From contig NZ_BCZS01000011.1 in NCBI RefSeq assembly GCF_001598855.1, positions 94,416-158,415 of the forward strand: a stretch of 64,000 nucleotides of DNA, read 5' to 3'. Positions 21,323-31,521 of this stretch are shown here, one piece after another (the stretch's first letter is position 1; the number at the start of each line of letters is the position of its first letter). A model generated the notes under the pieces. That model was not told the DNA's origin and did no database searches. It saw nothing but the letters and a program-made list of their open reading frames with translations. Position numbers and translations under genes: made by a program. This DNA is from Pluralibacter gergoviae ATCC 33028 = NBRC 105706. Lineage in GTDB: Bacteria; Pseudomonadota; Gammaproteobacteria; Enterobacterales; Enterobacteriaceae.

Positions 21323-22987
21323 TTATTTGTAGGCGTCCTGGTGGACGCCGACCGCACGACCCGACGGATCGTTCATGGTTTTGAAGGCTTCGTCCCACTC
21401 GATGGCTTTCGCCGAAGAACAGGCCACGGACGGGCCGCCCGGTACGCACTCTGCGGCGCTCGGCAGCGGGAACAGCTCTTCAAAAATCTCCCGGTATAGG
21501 TAGCCTTCTTTGGAGGTCGGCGTGTTGTACGGGAAGCGGAAGGCCGCGGTTTCCAGCTGCTGATCGGAAATCTGTTTCGCCGCCACCTCTTTCAGGGTGT
21601 CAATCCAGCTGTAGCCCACGCCGTCGGAGAACTGCTCTTTCTGGCGCCACGCCACGCTTGCCGGCAGGTAGGATTCAAAGCACTCGCGCAGGATGTGCTT
21701 CTCCATTTTGCCGTTGCCGCACATCTTATCCTGCGGGTTGATGCGCATGGCGACGTCGAGGAACTTCTTATCGAGGAACGGCACGCGGGCCTCAACGCCC
21801 CAGGCGGACATCGCTTTGTTAGCGCGGGCGCAGTCGAACATATGCAGCGCCTGCAGCTTGCGCACGGTCTCTTCGTGCAGCTCTTTGGCATCCGGCGCCT
21901 TGTGGAAGTAGAGGTAGCCGCCGAACACTTCGTCGGAACCTTCGCCGGAGAGCACCATCTTGATGCCCATGGCTTTGATCTTGCGCGACATCAGGTACAT
22001 CGGCGTCGAGGCGCGGATGGTAGTGACATCGTAGGTTTCGATGTGGTAAATCACGTCGCGGATGGCGTCGAGGCCTTCCTGCACCGTAAAGTGAATTTCG
22101 TGGTGCACGGTGCCGAGGTGGTTGGCCACTTCCTGCGCCGCCTTCAGGTCCGGCGAGCCTTCAAGGCCCACCGCGAAGGAGTGCAGCTGCGGCCACCAGG
22201 CTTCGGAGCGCTCCTGATCTTCAACGCGGCGGGCGGCGTATTTCTTGGTGATCGCCGAGATAACCGATGAATCCAGGCCGCCGGAGAGCAGCACGCCGTA
22301 CGGCACGTCGGACATCAGATGGCTCTTCACCGACTCCTCCAGCGCTTCGCGCAGGGCGTTCTTATCGGTCACGTTGTCTTTTACCGCGTCGTAGCTGAAC
22401 CAGTCGCGCTGATAGTACGAGCGGATCTCGCCGTCCTGGCTCCACAGGTAGCTGCCCGCCGGGAACTCTTTAATGGTCCGGCACACCGGCACCAGCGCCT
22501 TCATTTCCGAGGCGACATACAGGTTGCCGTGTTCGTCGTGGCCCATATACAGCGGGATGATACCGATATGGTCGCGGCCAATCAGGTAGGCGTCCTTCTC
22601 GCTGTCGTACAGCGCGAAGGCGAACATGCCCTGCAGTTCGTCAAGAAACTCCGGGCCCTTCTCCTGATAGAGGGCAAGGATCACCTCGCAGTCGGAGCCG
22701 GTCTGGAAGTGGTAGCGGTCGCCGTATTCGGCGCGCAGCGCCTGGTGGTTGTAGATCTCACCGTTAACGGCCAGCGCGTGGGTTTTTTTTTCGTTATACA
22801 GCGGCTGGGCACCGGCGTTGACGTCAACAATCGACAGGCGCTCGTGGGCGAGGATGGCTTTGTCGCTGGCGTAGATGCCGGACCAGTCCGGGCCGCGGTG
22901 GCGCATCAGGCGGGAAAGCTCCAGCGCTTTTTTACGCAGCTCAGTCGCGTCAGTCTTAATATCCAGGACACCAAAAATAGAACACAT
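21323..22987 (-). CDS. asnB: Asparagine synthetase B, glutamine-hydrolysing
   Basis: 554 residues, E. coli length. Makes asparagine from aspartate, ATP and glutamine. The N-terminal Ntn glutaminase domain begins with the catalytic Cys (MCSIFGVLDIK, Met removed) and has RHRGPDWSG; the synthetase domain has the PP-loop LLSGGLDSSVISA near residue 230 and GEGSDEVFGGYLYF. It is monocistronic with its own terminator; about 250 bases separate it from nagD. Confidence 0.97.
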   Translation of the reverse strand: MCSIFGVLDIKTDATELRKKALELSRLMRHRGPDWSGIYASDKAILAHERLSIVDVNAGAQPLYNEKKTHALAVNGEIYNHQALRAEYGDRYHFQTGSDCEVILALYQEKGPEFLDELQGMFAFALYDSEKDAYLIGRDHIGIIPLYMGHDEHGNLYVASEMKALVPVCRTIKEFPAGSYLWSQDGEIRSYYQRDWFSYDAVKDNVTDKNALREALEESVKSHLMSDVPYGVLLSGGLDSSVISAITKKYAARRVEDQERSEAWWPQLHSFAVGLEGSPDLKAAQEVANHLGTVHHEIHFTVQEGLDAIRDVIYHIETYDVTTIRASTPMYLMSRKIKAMGIKMVLSGEGSDEVFGGYLYFHKAPDAKELHEETVRKLQALHMFDCARANKAMSAWGVEARVPFLDKKFLDVAMRINPQDKMCGNGKMEKHILRECFESYLPASVAWRQKEQFSDGVGYSWIDTLKEVAAKQISDQQLETAAFRFPYNTPTSKEGYLYREIFEELFPLPSAAECVPGGPSVACSSAKAIEWDEAFKTMNDPSGRAVGVHQDAYK

Positions 22988-23213
22988 AGAAACTTCTCCG
23001 TTAAATCCGTTGCGTGTTGTTGTGCTGTTGCATGCTTATGAAAATGCCGTAAAGTGCCGCCGCAGGCAAGGGAAAAGGCGGCAGAAAAAGAAAAAGTGCA
23101 ATGAGGGTTAGCGAATGATGAAAAAAACGTACGTCTGAGCTTCATCTGTTGATGATTTTCTAAAATAAGACGGTTTTTTTTAGACGATATCTTATTTTTG
23201 CCGGCAGGAAATG

Positions 23214-23236
23214 AAAAACCGCGCCGGGGCGCGGTT
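23214..23236 (-). terminator. Terminator of the nagBACD operon
   Basis: On the minus strand AACCGCGCC, two-base loop, GGCGCGGTT, followed by TTT. It starts immediately after the nagD stop. Confidence 0.85.
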
Positions 23237-23240
23237 GGGT

Positions 23241-23993
23241 TCAGAAAATATCGATCTCGGCGACCGACGGGTAGATCCACGATGGTCGGAACGGCATGTC
23301 ATCGACGTCGTCGACGGTTGAGACCCCGGAGAGCACGAGGATGGTCTCCAGCCCGGCCTGAAAGCCGGCAAGAATATCGGTGCGCAGGTTATCGCCGACG
23401 ATCACCGTCTCTTCCGAGTGGGCCTGCAGCTTGTTCAGCGCGGCGCGAATGATCCACGGGCTCGGCTTGCCCACCACGAAGGGCCGACGGCCGGAGATTT
23501 TTTCGATGCCGGCGCACAGGGCGCCGCAGGCGGGGTAGAAGCCGCGGGCGTGGGTGTCGGGATTGGTGGCGATAAAGCGCGCGCCGTTGGCGACGAAGAA
23601 GGCCGCTTTGTGCATCATCTCCCAGTTAAAGGAGCGGGTCTCGCCGACGATCACGAAATCCGGATTCACGTCGGTGATGGTGAAACCGGCTTTATAGAGT
23701 TCGTGGATCAGCGCGCCTTCGCCGACCACGTAGGCTTTTTTCCCCTCCTGGCGGCGCAGGAAATCGGCGGTGGCCATCGCCGAGGTGTAAAACACGCTGT
23801 CGGGCACGTCGATGCCGGCGGTGGCAAAGCGGTTCGCCAGGTCCTGCCCGGTCTGGGAAGGGTAGTTGGTCAGACATACCAGCGGCATGCCTTTTTCCAG
23901 TACGCGGGCAACGAATTCCGGTGCGCCGGGCACGGCCACGTTATCGTGCATCAGCACGCCGTCAATATCGCAGATGATGTTCTTTAGGGTCAT
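23241..23993 (-). CDS. nagD: Ribonucleotide monophosphatase NagD (UmpH)
   Basis: 250 residues. HAD-superfamily phosphatase (type IIA cap) acting on UMP, GMP and other nucleotides. The nucleophile motif DIDGVLMHD is at residues 9-17; the C-terminal motif is VIVGDNLRTDILAGFQAG. Last gene of nagBACD; its link to amino-sugar use is still unclear. Confidence 0.96.
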   Translation of the reverse strand: MTLKNIICDIDGVLMHDNVAVPGAPEFVARVLEKGMPLVCLTNYPSQTGQDLANRFATAGIDVPDSVFYTSAMATADFLRRQEGKKAYVVGEGALIHELYKAGFTITDVNPDFVIVGETRSFNWEMMHKAAFFVANGARFIATNPDTHARGFYPACGALCAGIEKISGRRPFVVGKPSPWIIRAALNKLQAHSEETVIVGDNLRTDILAGFQAGLETILVLSGVSTVDDVDDMPFRPSWIYPSVAEIDIF

Positions 23994-24044
23994 TTAGGGT
24001 CCGGATTTTTTTCTCAAAGGGCACAGTATACACGCCCGCGGCGC

Positions 24045-25265
24045 TTAACTTTCCAGCAAATGCTGCAGCAGCAGGCCATTGAGCATTGAGCGCTTCACCA
24101 GCGCGAAGGCGCCAATGGCCGAGCGGTGATCCAGTTCGGAGCGCACCACCGGCAGATTCTGGCGGAACGCCTTCAGCACCTGGGTATTGATGCAGCTTTC
24201 AATGGCCGGGAACAGCACTTTTTCGGCTTCCTTTATTTCACCGGCGATCACCACTTTCTGCGGATTAAACAGGTTGATGGCGATGGCGATGGTTTTACCC
24301 AGATAGCGGCCCACCTGCTCAATCACTTCTCCCGACAGCGGATCGCCCTTGTTGGCGGCCCGGCAGATAGTTTTGATGGTGCAGTCGTCGAGGGTCACTT
24401 TACTCTGGTAGCCCTGCTCCAGCAGGTGGCGCACCCGCTGCTCAATCGCCGCATTGGCGGCAACGGTTTCCAGGCAGCCAAAGTTACCGCAGTGGCAGCG
24501 CTCGCCGAGCGGATCGACCTGGATGTGGCCAATCTCGCCGACGTTGCCGTTGCGGCCAATAAAGATGCGTCCGCCGGAGATTATTCCCGCTCCGGTACCG
24601 CGATGCACGCGCACCAGAATGGAGTCTTCGCTGTCCTGGCTTGCGCCAAAATAGTGCTCGGCCAGCGCCAGGCTGCGGATATCGTGGCCGACGAAGCAGG
24701 TGACTTTAAAGCGCTTTTCGAGAGCAAAGACCAGGCCCCAGTTCTCGACCTGAATGTGCGGCATGTAGCGGATCACGCCGCTTTCCGGATCGACCAGCCC
24801 CGGGAGGATCACCGAAATCGCAATCAGTTCGCGAATCTTACGCTGGGTGTGCTCAATAAAGGTGGCGATGGTGTTGAGCAGGGCGTGCTCCAGGGTCTCC
24901 TGGGTACGCTCGGGCAGCGGATAGTGCTCCTCTGCCAGCACCTTGCTGCTCAGATCGTAGAGCGTCAGGGTGGTGTCGTGCCGCCCCAGCCGCACGCCGA
25001 TGGCGTGAAAGTTGCGGGTTTCCGTCACGATAGAGATAGCGCGGCGGCCCCCGGTGGAGGCCTGCTGATCGACTTCTTTAATCAGCCCGCGCTCAATGAG
25101 CTGACGCGTGATTTTGGTCACGCTGGCGGGTGCCAGCTGGCTCTGCTCGGCAATCTGTATGCGCGAGATAGGGCCATGCTGGTCAATCAGGCGGTAAACG
25201 GCCGCGCTGTTAAGCTGTTTAACGAGGTCAACATTACCAATCTGAGCTTGTCCGCCTGATGTCAT
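24045..25265 (-). CDS. nagC: NagC, GlcNAc-6-P-responsive ROK repressor
   Basis: 406 residues, E. coli length. A winged-helix DNA-binding domain (about residues 15-75; ISRIQIAEQSQLAPASVTKITRQL is the HTH) precedes a ROK sugar-kinase-like domain with HRGTGAGIISGGR and the zinc motif CHCGNFGCLE. Represses nag and chiP-type genes until GlcNAc-6-P is bound. Candidate operators for it are visible at 27381-27401, 27475-27495, 33893-33913 and 34067-34087. It follows nagA by 4 bases. Confidence 0.97.
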   Translation of the reverse strand: MTSGGQAQIGNVDLVKQLNSAAVYRLIDQHGPISRIQIAEQSQLAPASVTKITRQLIERGLIKEVDQQASTGGRRAISIVTETRNFHAIGVRLGRHDTTLTLYDLSSKVLAEEHYPLPERTQETLEHALLNTIATFIEHTQRKIRELIAISVILPGLVDPESGVIRYMPHIQVENWGLVFALEKRFKVTCFVGHDIRSLALAEHYFGASQDSEDSILVRVHRGTGAGIISGGRIFIGRNGNVGEIGHIQVDPLGERCHCGNFGCLETVAANAAIEQRVRHLLEQGYQSKVTLDDCTIKTICRAANKGDPLSGEVIEQVGRYLGKTIAIAINLFNPQKVVIAGEIKEAEKVLFPAIESCINTQVLKAFRQNLPVVRSELDHRSAIGAFALVKRSMLNGLLLQHLLES

Positions 25266-25269
25266 ACTG

Positions 25270-26424
25270 TCAGTTACTCAAGTTAACGACCTCGTTACCA
25301 TTAACGATGGTCCTGGTGATTTTATAATCGCGCGTGAAGGCGGTCAGGTTCGCCACCATGCCCGGGGCAATGCGACCCAGCGTCTTATCGACGCCGATAG
25401 CGCGGGCCGGGTAGAGCGTCGCCATGCGCAGGGCTTCATCCAGCGCCACGCCGCAGTGCTCAACCAGGTTGCGCACGCCCTCAATCATGGTGAGCGACGA
25501 ACCGCTGAGGGTACCGTTTTCATCCACGCACAGTCCATTCCGGTAGTATATTGTTTTACCAGCAAAAATGAACTCCTCAATGTCGGCTCCCGCGGCGGCA
25601 GTGGCATCGGTGACCAGGCAGAGCTTATCGCCCTTCAGGCGCTTGGCATTGCGCACGTTGGCGAAATCGACGTGCAGGCCGTCAACAATGATGCCGCAGT
25701 GGAGGTCAGGCTCGTCAAAAATGGCGCCCGCCAGGCCCGGCTCGCGCCCGGAGATATAGGGCATCGCATTATAGAGATGAGTGGCGAAACGAATACCGGC
25801 GCGGAAACCGGCTTTGGCTTCAGCAAGCGTTGCATTCGAGTGCCCTGCGGAGACTACGATGCCGGCGGCGGTCAGCTTCTCAATCACTTCAGCCGGCACC
25901 ATTTCCGGCGCCAGGGTCACTTTGGTGATGACGTCAGCATTCTCGCACAGTACATCCACCAGCGCCGGATCCGGTTTACGCACGAAGTCCGGATTGTGGG
26001 TGCCTTTCTTGACCAGGTTAAGCCACGGACCTTCCAGATGCAGGCCCAGCGCCTGATTAGGGTGCTTCGCCAGATACTCGCGCATCACGCGAATGCCTTG
26101 CTTCATTAATTCGTCGCTGGTGGTGATAAGCGTCGGCAGATAGCTGGTGCAGCCCGCTTTTTCGTTGGTCTTCTGCATGATTTCCAGCGTTTCAACGGTC
26201 ACCGCGTCGGGGCTGTCGTTGAACTGCACGCCGCCGCAACCGTTGAGCTGGACGTCGATAAAACCGGGAGCAAGAATGGCGCCGTTAAGCGAGCGCTGTT
26301 CAATCCCGGGCGGCAGGTCGCTCTGCGGGCAGATCCGTGCGATCAGGCCATCAGCAACAACGACCGCGTGGTCATCCAGAATGTCACGACCGGTGTAGAT
26401 CCGGCCCTCGGTTAGTGCATACAT
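25270..26424 (-). CDS. nagA: N-acetylglucosamine-6-phosphate deacetylase
   Basis: 384 residues. Amidohydrolase that removes acetate from GlcNAc-6-P, and by doing so lowers the NagC inducer. Metal and substrate residues are visible in [19 protein letters not shown] and VTDATAAAG. It follows nagB by 58 bases. Confidence 0.97.
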   Translation of the reverse strand: MYALTEGRIYTGRDILDDHAVVVADGLIARICPQSDLPPGIEQRSLNGAILAPGFIDVQLNGCGGVQFNDSPDAVTVETLEIMQKTNEKAGCTSYLPTLITTSDELMKQGIRVMREYLAKHPNQALGLHLEGPWLNLVKKGTHNPDFVRKPDPALVDVLCENADVITKVTLAPEMVPAEVIEKLTAAGIVVSAGHSNATLAEAKAGFRAGIRFATHLYNAMPYISGREPGLAGAIFDEPDLHCGIIVDGLHVDFANVRNAKRLKGDKLCLVTDATAAAGADIEEFIFAGKTIYYRNGLCVDENGTLSGSSLTMIEGVRNLVEHCGVALDEALRMATLYPARAIGVDKTLGRIAPGMVANLTAFTRDYKITRTIVNGNEVVNLSN

Positions 26425-26482
26425 GTATCGACTCCCGGTGATAAAAATGCAACCGCCCCTGAAGCAGAGGCGGCGGTGTTAA

Positions 26483-27283
26483 TTACAGACCTTTGATGTT
26501 TTCAGCTTCTAATTCGTTGAAGTACTTCAGGGTCTTCACTTTCAGCTCCATGGTGGACGGCTCGTCGCAGACCATGACGGCCTTCGGATGCAGCTGCAGG
26601 CAGCTGATGGTCCACATGTGGTTAACGTTGCCTTCTACGGCCACCTGCAGCGCCTGGGCTTTCTGATGGCCCAGTACCAGGATCATCACCTCTTCGGCAT
26701 CCAGCAGCGTGCCAACGCCTACGGTCAGCGCATATTTTGGAACCTGATCGACGTCGCCGTCAAAGAAACGGGAATTGGCCACGCGGGTATCGTGGGTCAG
26801 GGTCTTGATGCGGGTGCGCGAGGCCAGCGACGAAGCCGGTTCGTTAAACGCAATATGGCCGTCGTTACCTACACCGCCCATAAACAGGTGGATTTTACCG
26901 TAAGCGCGGATTTTTTCTTCATAACGACGGCATTCTGCGTCAATGTCTGGCGCATTGCCATTCAGCAGGTTAATGTTCTCCGCCGGAATATCCACGTGGT
27001 CGAAAAAGTTGCGGTGCATAAAGCTGTGGTAGCTTTCCGGATGGTCCGCTGGCAGGCCAACGTACTCATCCATATTGAAAGTCACGACGTGCTGAAAGCT
27101 GACCTGGCCCGCTTTGTGCATTTCTACCAGCGCCTTATAGGCGGTGAGCGGCGTACCGCCGGTCGGCAGTCCCAGCACGAAAGGGCGATCGGCGGTCGGT
27201 TTAAACGCATTAATACGGTTGACGATATGACGTGCAGCCCATTTGCCGACCTGTTCAGCGGTTGCCAGGGGGATCAGTCTCAT
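26483..27283 (-). CDS. nagB: Glucosamine-6-phosphate deaminase
   Basis: 266 residues, E. coli length. Converts GlcN-6-P to fructose-6-P and ammonia; allosterically activated by GlcNAc-6-P. Catalytic motifs FNMDEYVGL (Asp near 72) and [13 protein letters not shown] (His near 143) are present. First gene of nagBACD, divergent from nagE. Confidence 0.98.
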   Translation of the reverse strand: MRLIPLATAEQVGKWAARHIVNRINAFKPTADRPFVLGLPTGGTPLTAYKALVEMHKAGQVSFQHVVTFNMDEYVGLPADHPESYHSFMHRNFFDHVDIPAENINLLNGNAPDIDAECRRYEEKIRAYGKIHLFMGGVGNDGHIAFNEPASSLASRTRIKTLTHDTRVANSRFFDGDVDQVPKYALTVGVGTLLDAEEVMILVLGHQKAQALQVAVEGNVNHMWTISCLQLHPKAVMVCDEPSTMELKVKTLKYFNELEAENIKGL

Positions 27284-27380
27284 TGTTCACCTCAATAGTT
27301 AGTATAAGCGTTGGCGGATTGGCGCCTGAACTCAGTTAAGCGTAACCTGGTTTGAGCTGCTTAAGGGGCAATCCGTATCG

Positions 27381-27401
27381 ATTTTTCGTATAATAAAATA
27401 A
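27381..27401. promoter_or_regulatory. NagC operator candidate for nagB
   Basis: Begins ATTTTTCGTATAATAA; its reverse complement shares TTATTTT and CGAA with the other NagC sites here (13 of 21 positions with the 33893 site). Placed about 100 bases before nagB. Weaker than the nagE operator, but the 94-base centre spacing to it supports a looping pair. Confidence 0.6.
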
Positions 27402-27443
27402 GTTTTCGCAGTTAGCCAGCGAGGTAGGCCAGGCAATACGATT

Positions 27444-27465
27444 TTTGGTGATAAAAATCACAAAA
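27444..27465. promoter_or_regulatory. CRP-binding site between nagB and nagE
   Basis: GGTGA-TAAAAA-TCACA matches the CRP consensus TGTGA-N6-TCACA at 9 of 10 core positions. It lies between the two NagC operators, as expected for cAMP-CRP activation of the nag promoters. Confidence 0.85.
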
Positions 27466-27474
27466 AGGATGCAT

Positions 27475-27495
27475 TTAATTTGCGAGGCGAATTAA
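27475..27495. promoter_or_regulatory. NagC operator for nagE
   Basis: Nearly perfect dyad: TTAATTTGC, three central bases, GCGAATTAA. It fits the NagC operator pattern and lies about 110 bases before nagE. Confidence 0.85.
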
Positions 27496-27605
27496 TTTCT
27501 CGGACACTTTGCAGGCTGGTGAGAAATCGCCGGGACTACAAGGTTAGCACACTATAAAAATAGGGCTTTGACTGAGTCAGATCGGGGTCTCATAGGGGGA
27601 ATAAA

Positions 27606-29633
27606 GTGAGTGTTCTAGGTTATTTACAAAAAGTTGGCCGCGCGCTTATGGTGCCGGTGGCCACGCTACCGGCCGCAGCCATCCTGATGGGTGTCGGCTA
27701 CTGGATCGATCCTAACGGTTGGGGAAACACCAGTGCCCTGGCCGCCTTTTTCATTAAATCGGGCTCGGCGATCATCGATAATATGTCGGTACTGTTCGCC
27801 ATCGGCGTAGCCTACGGTATGTCCAAAGATAAAGACGGTGCGGCGGCGCTGACCGGCTTTGTCGGTTTCCTCGTATTGACGACCCTCTGCTCGCCGGCTG
27901 CGGTGGCGATGATCCAGAAGATCCCTGCGGACCAGGTTCCTGCGGCGTTCGGTAAGATCAACAACCAGTTCGTCGGTATTCTGGTGGGGATCATCTCGGC
28001 GGAGCTCTACAATCGCTTTAGCAGCGTAGAGCTTCCGAAGGCGCTCTCCTTCTTTAGCGGACGCCGGCTGGTGCCTATCCTGACGTCGTTCCTGATGATC
28101 GTCGTGGCGTTTGTGCTGATGTATATCTGGCCGGTGATTTTCGACGGGCTGGTCAGCTTCGGCGAGCATATCCAGAAGATGGGTTCCATCGGCGCCGGCG
28201 TGTACGCGTTCTTTAACCGCCTGCTGATCCCGGTGGGTCTGCACCACGCGCTGAACTCTGTGTTCTGGTTTGACGTCGCCGGCATTAACGATATTCCGAA
28301 CTTCCTCGGCGGCGCTCAGTCTATCGAAGCCGGTAAAGCGGTTGTCGGTATTACCGGTCGCTATCAGGCGGGCTTCTTCCCGATCATGATGTTCGGCCTG
28401 CCGGGTGCGGCGCTGGCGATTTACCACTGCGCGCGTCCGGAGAACAAAGCGAAAGTGCTGGGTATTATGATGGCGGGCGCCTTTGCGGCCTTCTTTACCG
28501 GTATTACCGAGCCGCTGGAGTTCTCCTTCATGTTCGTCGCGCCGGTGCTCTACTTCATCCACGCCGTGCTGACCGGGATCTCCGTCTTTATCGCCGCCAG
28601 CATGCACTGGATCGCCGGCTTCGGCTTCAGCGCAGGCCTGGTGGACATGGTGCTCTCCTCGCGTAACCCGCTGGCCACCCACTGGTACATGCTGATCCCG
28701 CAGGGCCTGGTATTCTTCGTGATCTACTATGTCGTGTTCCGCTTCGCGATCACCAAATTCAATATGATGACCCCGGGCCGTGAACTGGCGGTGACCGGCA
28801 GCGAGCTGGATGGAGAAGACGTTAACGTCAGCAGCAATGGCGAGCAGGACGTTTCCGGCCTGGCCCGTCAGTACATCGCGGCAGTGGGCGGTTCCGATAA
28901 CCTGACCGGTATCGACGCCTGCATCACCCGCCTGCGTCTGAACGTTAAGGACTCCTCGCTGGTTAACGAGGCGCTGGCTAAGCGTCTGGGCGCTTCCGGC
29001 GTTATCCGCCTGAACAAAACCAGCGTGCAGATCATCGTCGGCTTCGTGGCGGAGAAAATTGCCAATGCCATGAAGACCACCGGTCCGGTTGCCGCTTCTG
29101 CAGCAGCACCGGCGGCGGCGGCACCGGCCCAGTCGGCGGCAAAACCGCAGGCGGTGCCGAACAACAGCGTCGTGGTTGAGGCTCTGGTTTCGCCGATTAC
29201 CGGTGATATCGTTGCGTTCGATCAGGTGCCTGACGAAGCCTTCGCCAGCAAAGCGGTCGGCGACGGCGTAGCGGTGAAACCAACGGCGAAAACCGTCGTT
29301 TCCCCGGCTGCGGGCACCATCGTGAAAATCTTCAACACCAACCACGCGTTCTGCCTGGAAACGGCTAAAGGCGCGGAGATCGTTGTCCATATGGGTATCG
29401 ACACCGTGGCGCTGGACGGCAAAGGCTTTACTCGCCTGGTGGAAGAGGGCGCCGAAGTGACGGCGGGCCAGCCTGTGCTCGAACTGGATTTGGACTTCCT
29501 CAACGCCAACGCCCGTTCAATGATAAGTCCGGTGGTGTGCAGCAACATCGACGACTTCGGCGGCCTGATTGTTAAGGCCCAGGGTCAGGTAGTTGCCGGC
29601 GAAACGCCGCTGTATGAGATTAAAGGCAAGTAA
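27606..29633 (+). CDS. nagE: PTS N-acetylglucosamine permease EIICBA
   Basis: 675 residues from GTG at 27606. Imports GlcNAc and phosphorylates it to GlcNAc-6-P. Order of domains: EIIC membrane part (about 1-390, with FGLPGAALA and GITEPLEFSFMF), EIIB (about 415-495, phospho-Cys in GIDACITRLRL), an Ala/Pro linker, and EIIA (about 525-675, phospho-His in VVHMGIDTVAL). EIIB and EIIA resemble E. coli NagE closely, but the EIIC N-terminus (SVLGYLQKVGRALMVPVATL) differs clearly from what I recall of E. coli (648 residues). Divergent from nagB. Confidence 0.93.
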   Translation: MSVLGYLQKVGRALMVPVATLPAAAILMGVGYWIDPNGWGNTSALAAFFIKSGSAIIDNMSVLFAIGVAYGMSKDKDGAAALTGFVGFLVLTTLCSPAAVAMIQKIPADQVPAAFGKINNQFVGILVGIISAELYNRFSSVELPKALSFFSGRRLVPILTSFLMIVVAFVLMYIWPVIFDGLVSFGEHIQKMGSIGAGVYAFFNRLLIPVGLHHALNSVFWFDVAGINDIPNFLGGAQSIEAGKAVVGITGRYQAGFFPIMMFGLPGAALAIYHCARPENKAKVLGIMMAGAFAAFFTGITEPLEFSFMFVAPVLYFIHAVLTGISVFIAASMHWIAGFGFSAGLVDMVLSSRNPLATHWYMLIPQGLVFFVIYYVVFRFAITKFNMMTPGRELAVTGSELDGEDVNVSSNGEQDVSGLARQYIAAVGGSDNLTGIDACITRLRLNVKDSSLVNEALAKRLGASGVIRLNKTSVQIIVGFVAEKIANAMKTTGPVAASAAAPAAAAPAQSAAKPQAVPNNSVVVEALVSPITGDIVAFDQVPDEAFASKAVGDGVAVKPTAKTVVSPAAGTIVKIFNTNHAFCLETAKGAEIVVHMGIDTVALDGKGFTRLVEEGAEVTAGQPVLELDLDFLNANARSMISPVVCSNIDDFGGLIVKAQGQVVAGETPLYEIKGK

Positions 29634-29657
29634 GCGTTTCTGAGTAGCGTATGCCTT

Positions 29658-29691
29658 AAGCGGCGGGGGAGCGATCCTCCGCCGCTTTTTT
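29658..29691 (+). terminator. nagE terminator
   Basis: AAGCGGCGG stem pairs with CCGCCGCTT and is followed by TTTTT, about 25 bases after the nagE stop. Confidence 0.9.
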
Positions 29692-29800
29692 ATGCAGCAA
29701 ATAAGCGGCAGCGCGTTTTACTTTATATAAAGGTTGTCTCTTCGCCCGGCTTATTAGATCATACGCCGTTATATGTTATGACCGCTTTGAGGAATTCACG

Positions 29801-31468
29801 ATGAGTGAGGCTGAAGCCCGCCCGACTAACTTTATTCGTCAGATCATTGATGAGGATCTGGCCACCGGTAAAAACACGACGGTCCATACCCGTTTTCCGC
29901 CCGAGCCGAACGGTTATCTGCACATTGGCCATGCGAAATCAATCTGCCTGAACTTCGGCATCGCGCAGGATTACCGGGGCGAGTGCAATCTGCGCTTCGA
30001 TGACACCAACCCGGTGAAAGAGGATATCGAGTACGTTGATTCCATCAAGCACGACGTCGAGTGGCTCGGCTTCCACTGGGCGGGTAACGTTCGCTACTCC
30101 TCCGACTATTTCGACCAGCTGCACGCCTACGCGGTGGAACTTATCAACAAAGGCCTGGCCTACGTTGACGAACTCTCTCCGGAGCAGATCCGCGAATATC
30201 GCGGTACGCTGAAAGAGCCGGGCAAAAACAGCCCCTACCGCGATCGCAGCGTCGAAGAGAACCTGGCGCTGTTTGAGAAAATGCGCAGCGGCGGCTTCGA
30301 AGAGGGCAAAGCGTGCCTGCGCGCGAAGATCGATATGGCGTCGCCGTTTATCGTCATGCGCGATCCGGTGCTGTACCGCATTAAGTTTGCCGATCACCAC
30401 CAGACCGGCAGCAAGTGGTGCATCTATCCGATGTACGACTTCACCCACTGCATCAGCGATGCGCTGGAAGGGATCACCCACTCCCTGTGCACCCTGGAGT
30501 TCCAGGACAACCGCCGCCTGTACGACTGGGTGCTGGACAATATCACCATCCCGCAGCATCCGCGGCAGTACGAATTCTCGCGCCTGAACCTGGAATATAC
30601 CGTGATGTCCAAGCGCAAGCTCAACCTGCTGGTCACCGACAAGCACGTTGAGGGCTGGGACGATCCGCGTATGCCGACCATTTCCGGCCTGCGCCGCCGC
30701 GGCTACACTGCCGCATCGATCCGCGAGTTCTGCAAGCGTATCGGCGTCACCAAGCAGGACAACACCATCGAGATGGCGTCGCTGGAGTCCTGCATTCGTG
30801 AAGATCTCAACGAGAATGCCCCGCGCGCGATGGCGGTTATTGATCCGGTTAAGCTGATTATTGAAAACTACCCGCAGGGCGAAAGCGAAGTGGTCAGCAT
30901 GCCGAACCATCCGAACAAGCCGGAGATGGGCAGCCGCGACGTCCCGTTCAGCGGCGAGATCTGGATCGATCGCGCGGACTTCCGCGAAGAGGCCAACAAG
31001 CAGTACAAGCGGCTGGTGCTCGGCAAAGAGGTGCGCCTGCGCAATGCCTACGTGATCAAGGCCGAGCGCGTTGAGAAAGACGCCGAAGGCAACATCACCA
31101 CCATCTTCTGCTCCTACGATGCCGATACCCTGAGCAAGGATCCGGCGGACGGTCGCAAGGTGAAGGGCGTTATCCACTGGGTGAGCGCGGTGCACGCGCT
31201 GCCGGTTGAGATCCGCCTCTACGACCGCCTGTTCAGCGTGCCGAACCCGGGCGCGGAAGAGGATTTCCTGTCGGTCATTAACCCGGAATCGCTGGTGATC
31301 CGCCAGGGCTACGCAGAGCCTTCACTGAAAGCAGCGGAAGCGGGCAAAGCGTATCAGTTCGAGCGTGAAGGCTACTTCTGCCTCGACAGCCGCCTGGCAA
31401 CCGCCGACAGGCTGGTGTTTAACCGCACCGTCGGCCTGCGCGATACCTGGGCGAAAATCGGCGGCTAA
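29801..31468 (+). CDS. glnS: Glutaminyl-tRNA synthetase
   Basis: 555 residues. Class I synthetase charging tRNA-Gln. HIGH-type motif [12 protein letters not shown] near residue 35, KMSKS-type loop VMSKRKLN near 268. GAGG RBS precedes the ATG. Its substrates, four tRNA-Gln genes, lie about 9 kb away in this window. Confidence 0.98.
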   Translation: MSEAEARPTNFIRQIIDEDLATGKNTTVHTRFPPEPNGYLHIGHAKSICLNFGIAQDYRGECNLRFDDTNPVKEDIEYVDSIKHDVEWLGFHWAGNVRYSSDYFDQLHAYAVELINKGLAYVDELSPEQIREYRGTLKEPGKNSPYRDRSVEENLALFEKMRSGGFEEGKACLRAKIDMASPFIVMRDPVLYRIKFADHHQTGSKWCIYPMYDFTHCISDALEGITHSLCTLEFQDNRRLYDWVLDNITIPQHPRQYEFSRLNLEYTVMSKRKLNLLVTDKHVEGWDDPRMPTISGLRRRGYTAASIREFCKRIGVTKQDNTIEMASLESCIREDLNENAPRAMAVIDPVKLIIENYPQGESEVVSMPNHPNKPEMGSRDVPFSGEIWIDRADFREEANKQYKRLVLGKEVRLRNAYVIKAERVEKDAEGNITTIFCSYDADTLSKDPADGRKVKGVIHWVSAVHALPVEIRLYDRLFSVPNPGAEEDFLSVINPESLVIRQGYAEPSLKAAEAGKAYQFEREGYFCLDSRLATADRLVFNRTVGLRDTWAKIGG

Positions 31469-31486
31469 GTTCGCTGTTCTGCCAAC

Positions 31487-31521
31487 GAAAAACGGCCTTC
31501 CGCAGGGAAGGCCGTTTTTTT
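31487..31521. terminator. Bidirectional terminator between glnS and the SDR gene
   Basis: AAAAACGGCCTTCC, loop GCAG, GGAAGGCCGTTTTTT. A-run on one side and T-run on the other serve both converging genes. Confidence 0.92.

Larger units (their letters stand above)
27284..27605. other. nagB-nagE divergent control region
   Basis: 322 bases, AT-rich, with two NagC-type operators whose centres are 94 bases apart and a near-perfect CRP site between them; these are listed separately. The GTG start of nagE is preceded by a GGGGGA ribosome-binding site. No other gene is seen. Confidence 0.85.
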
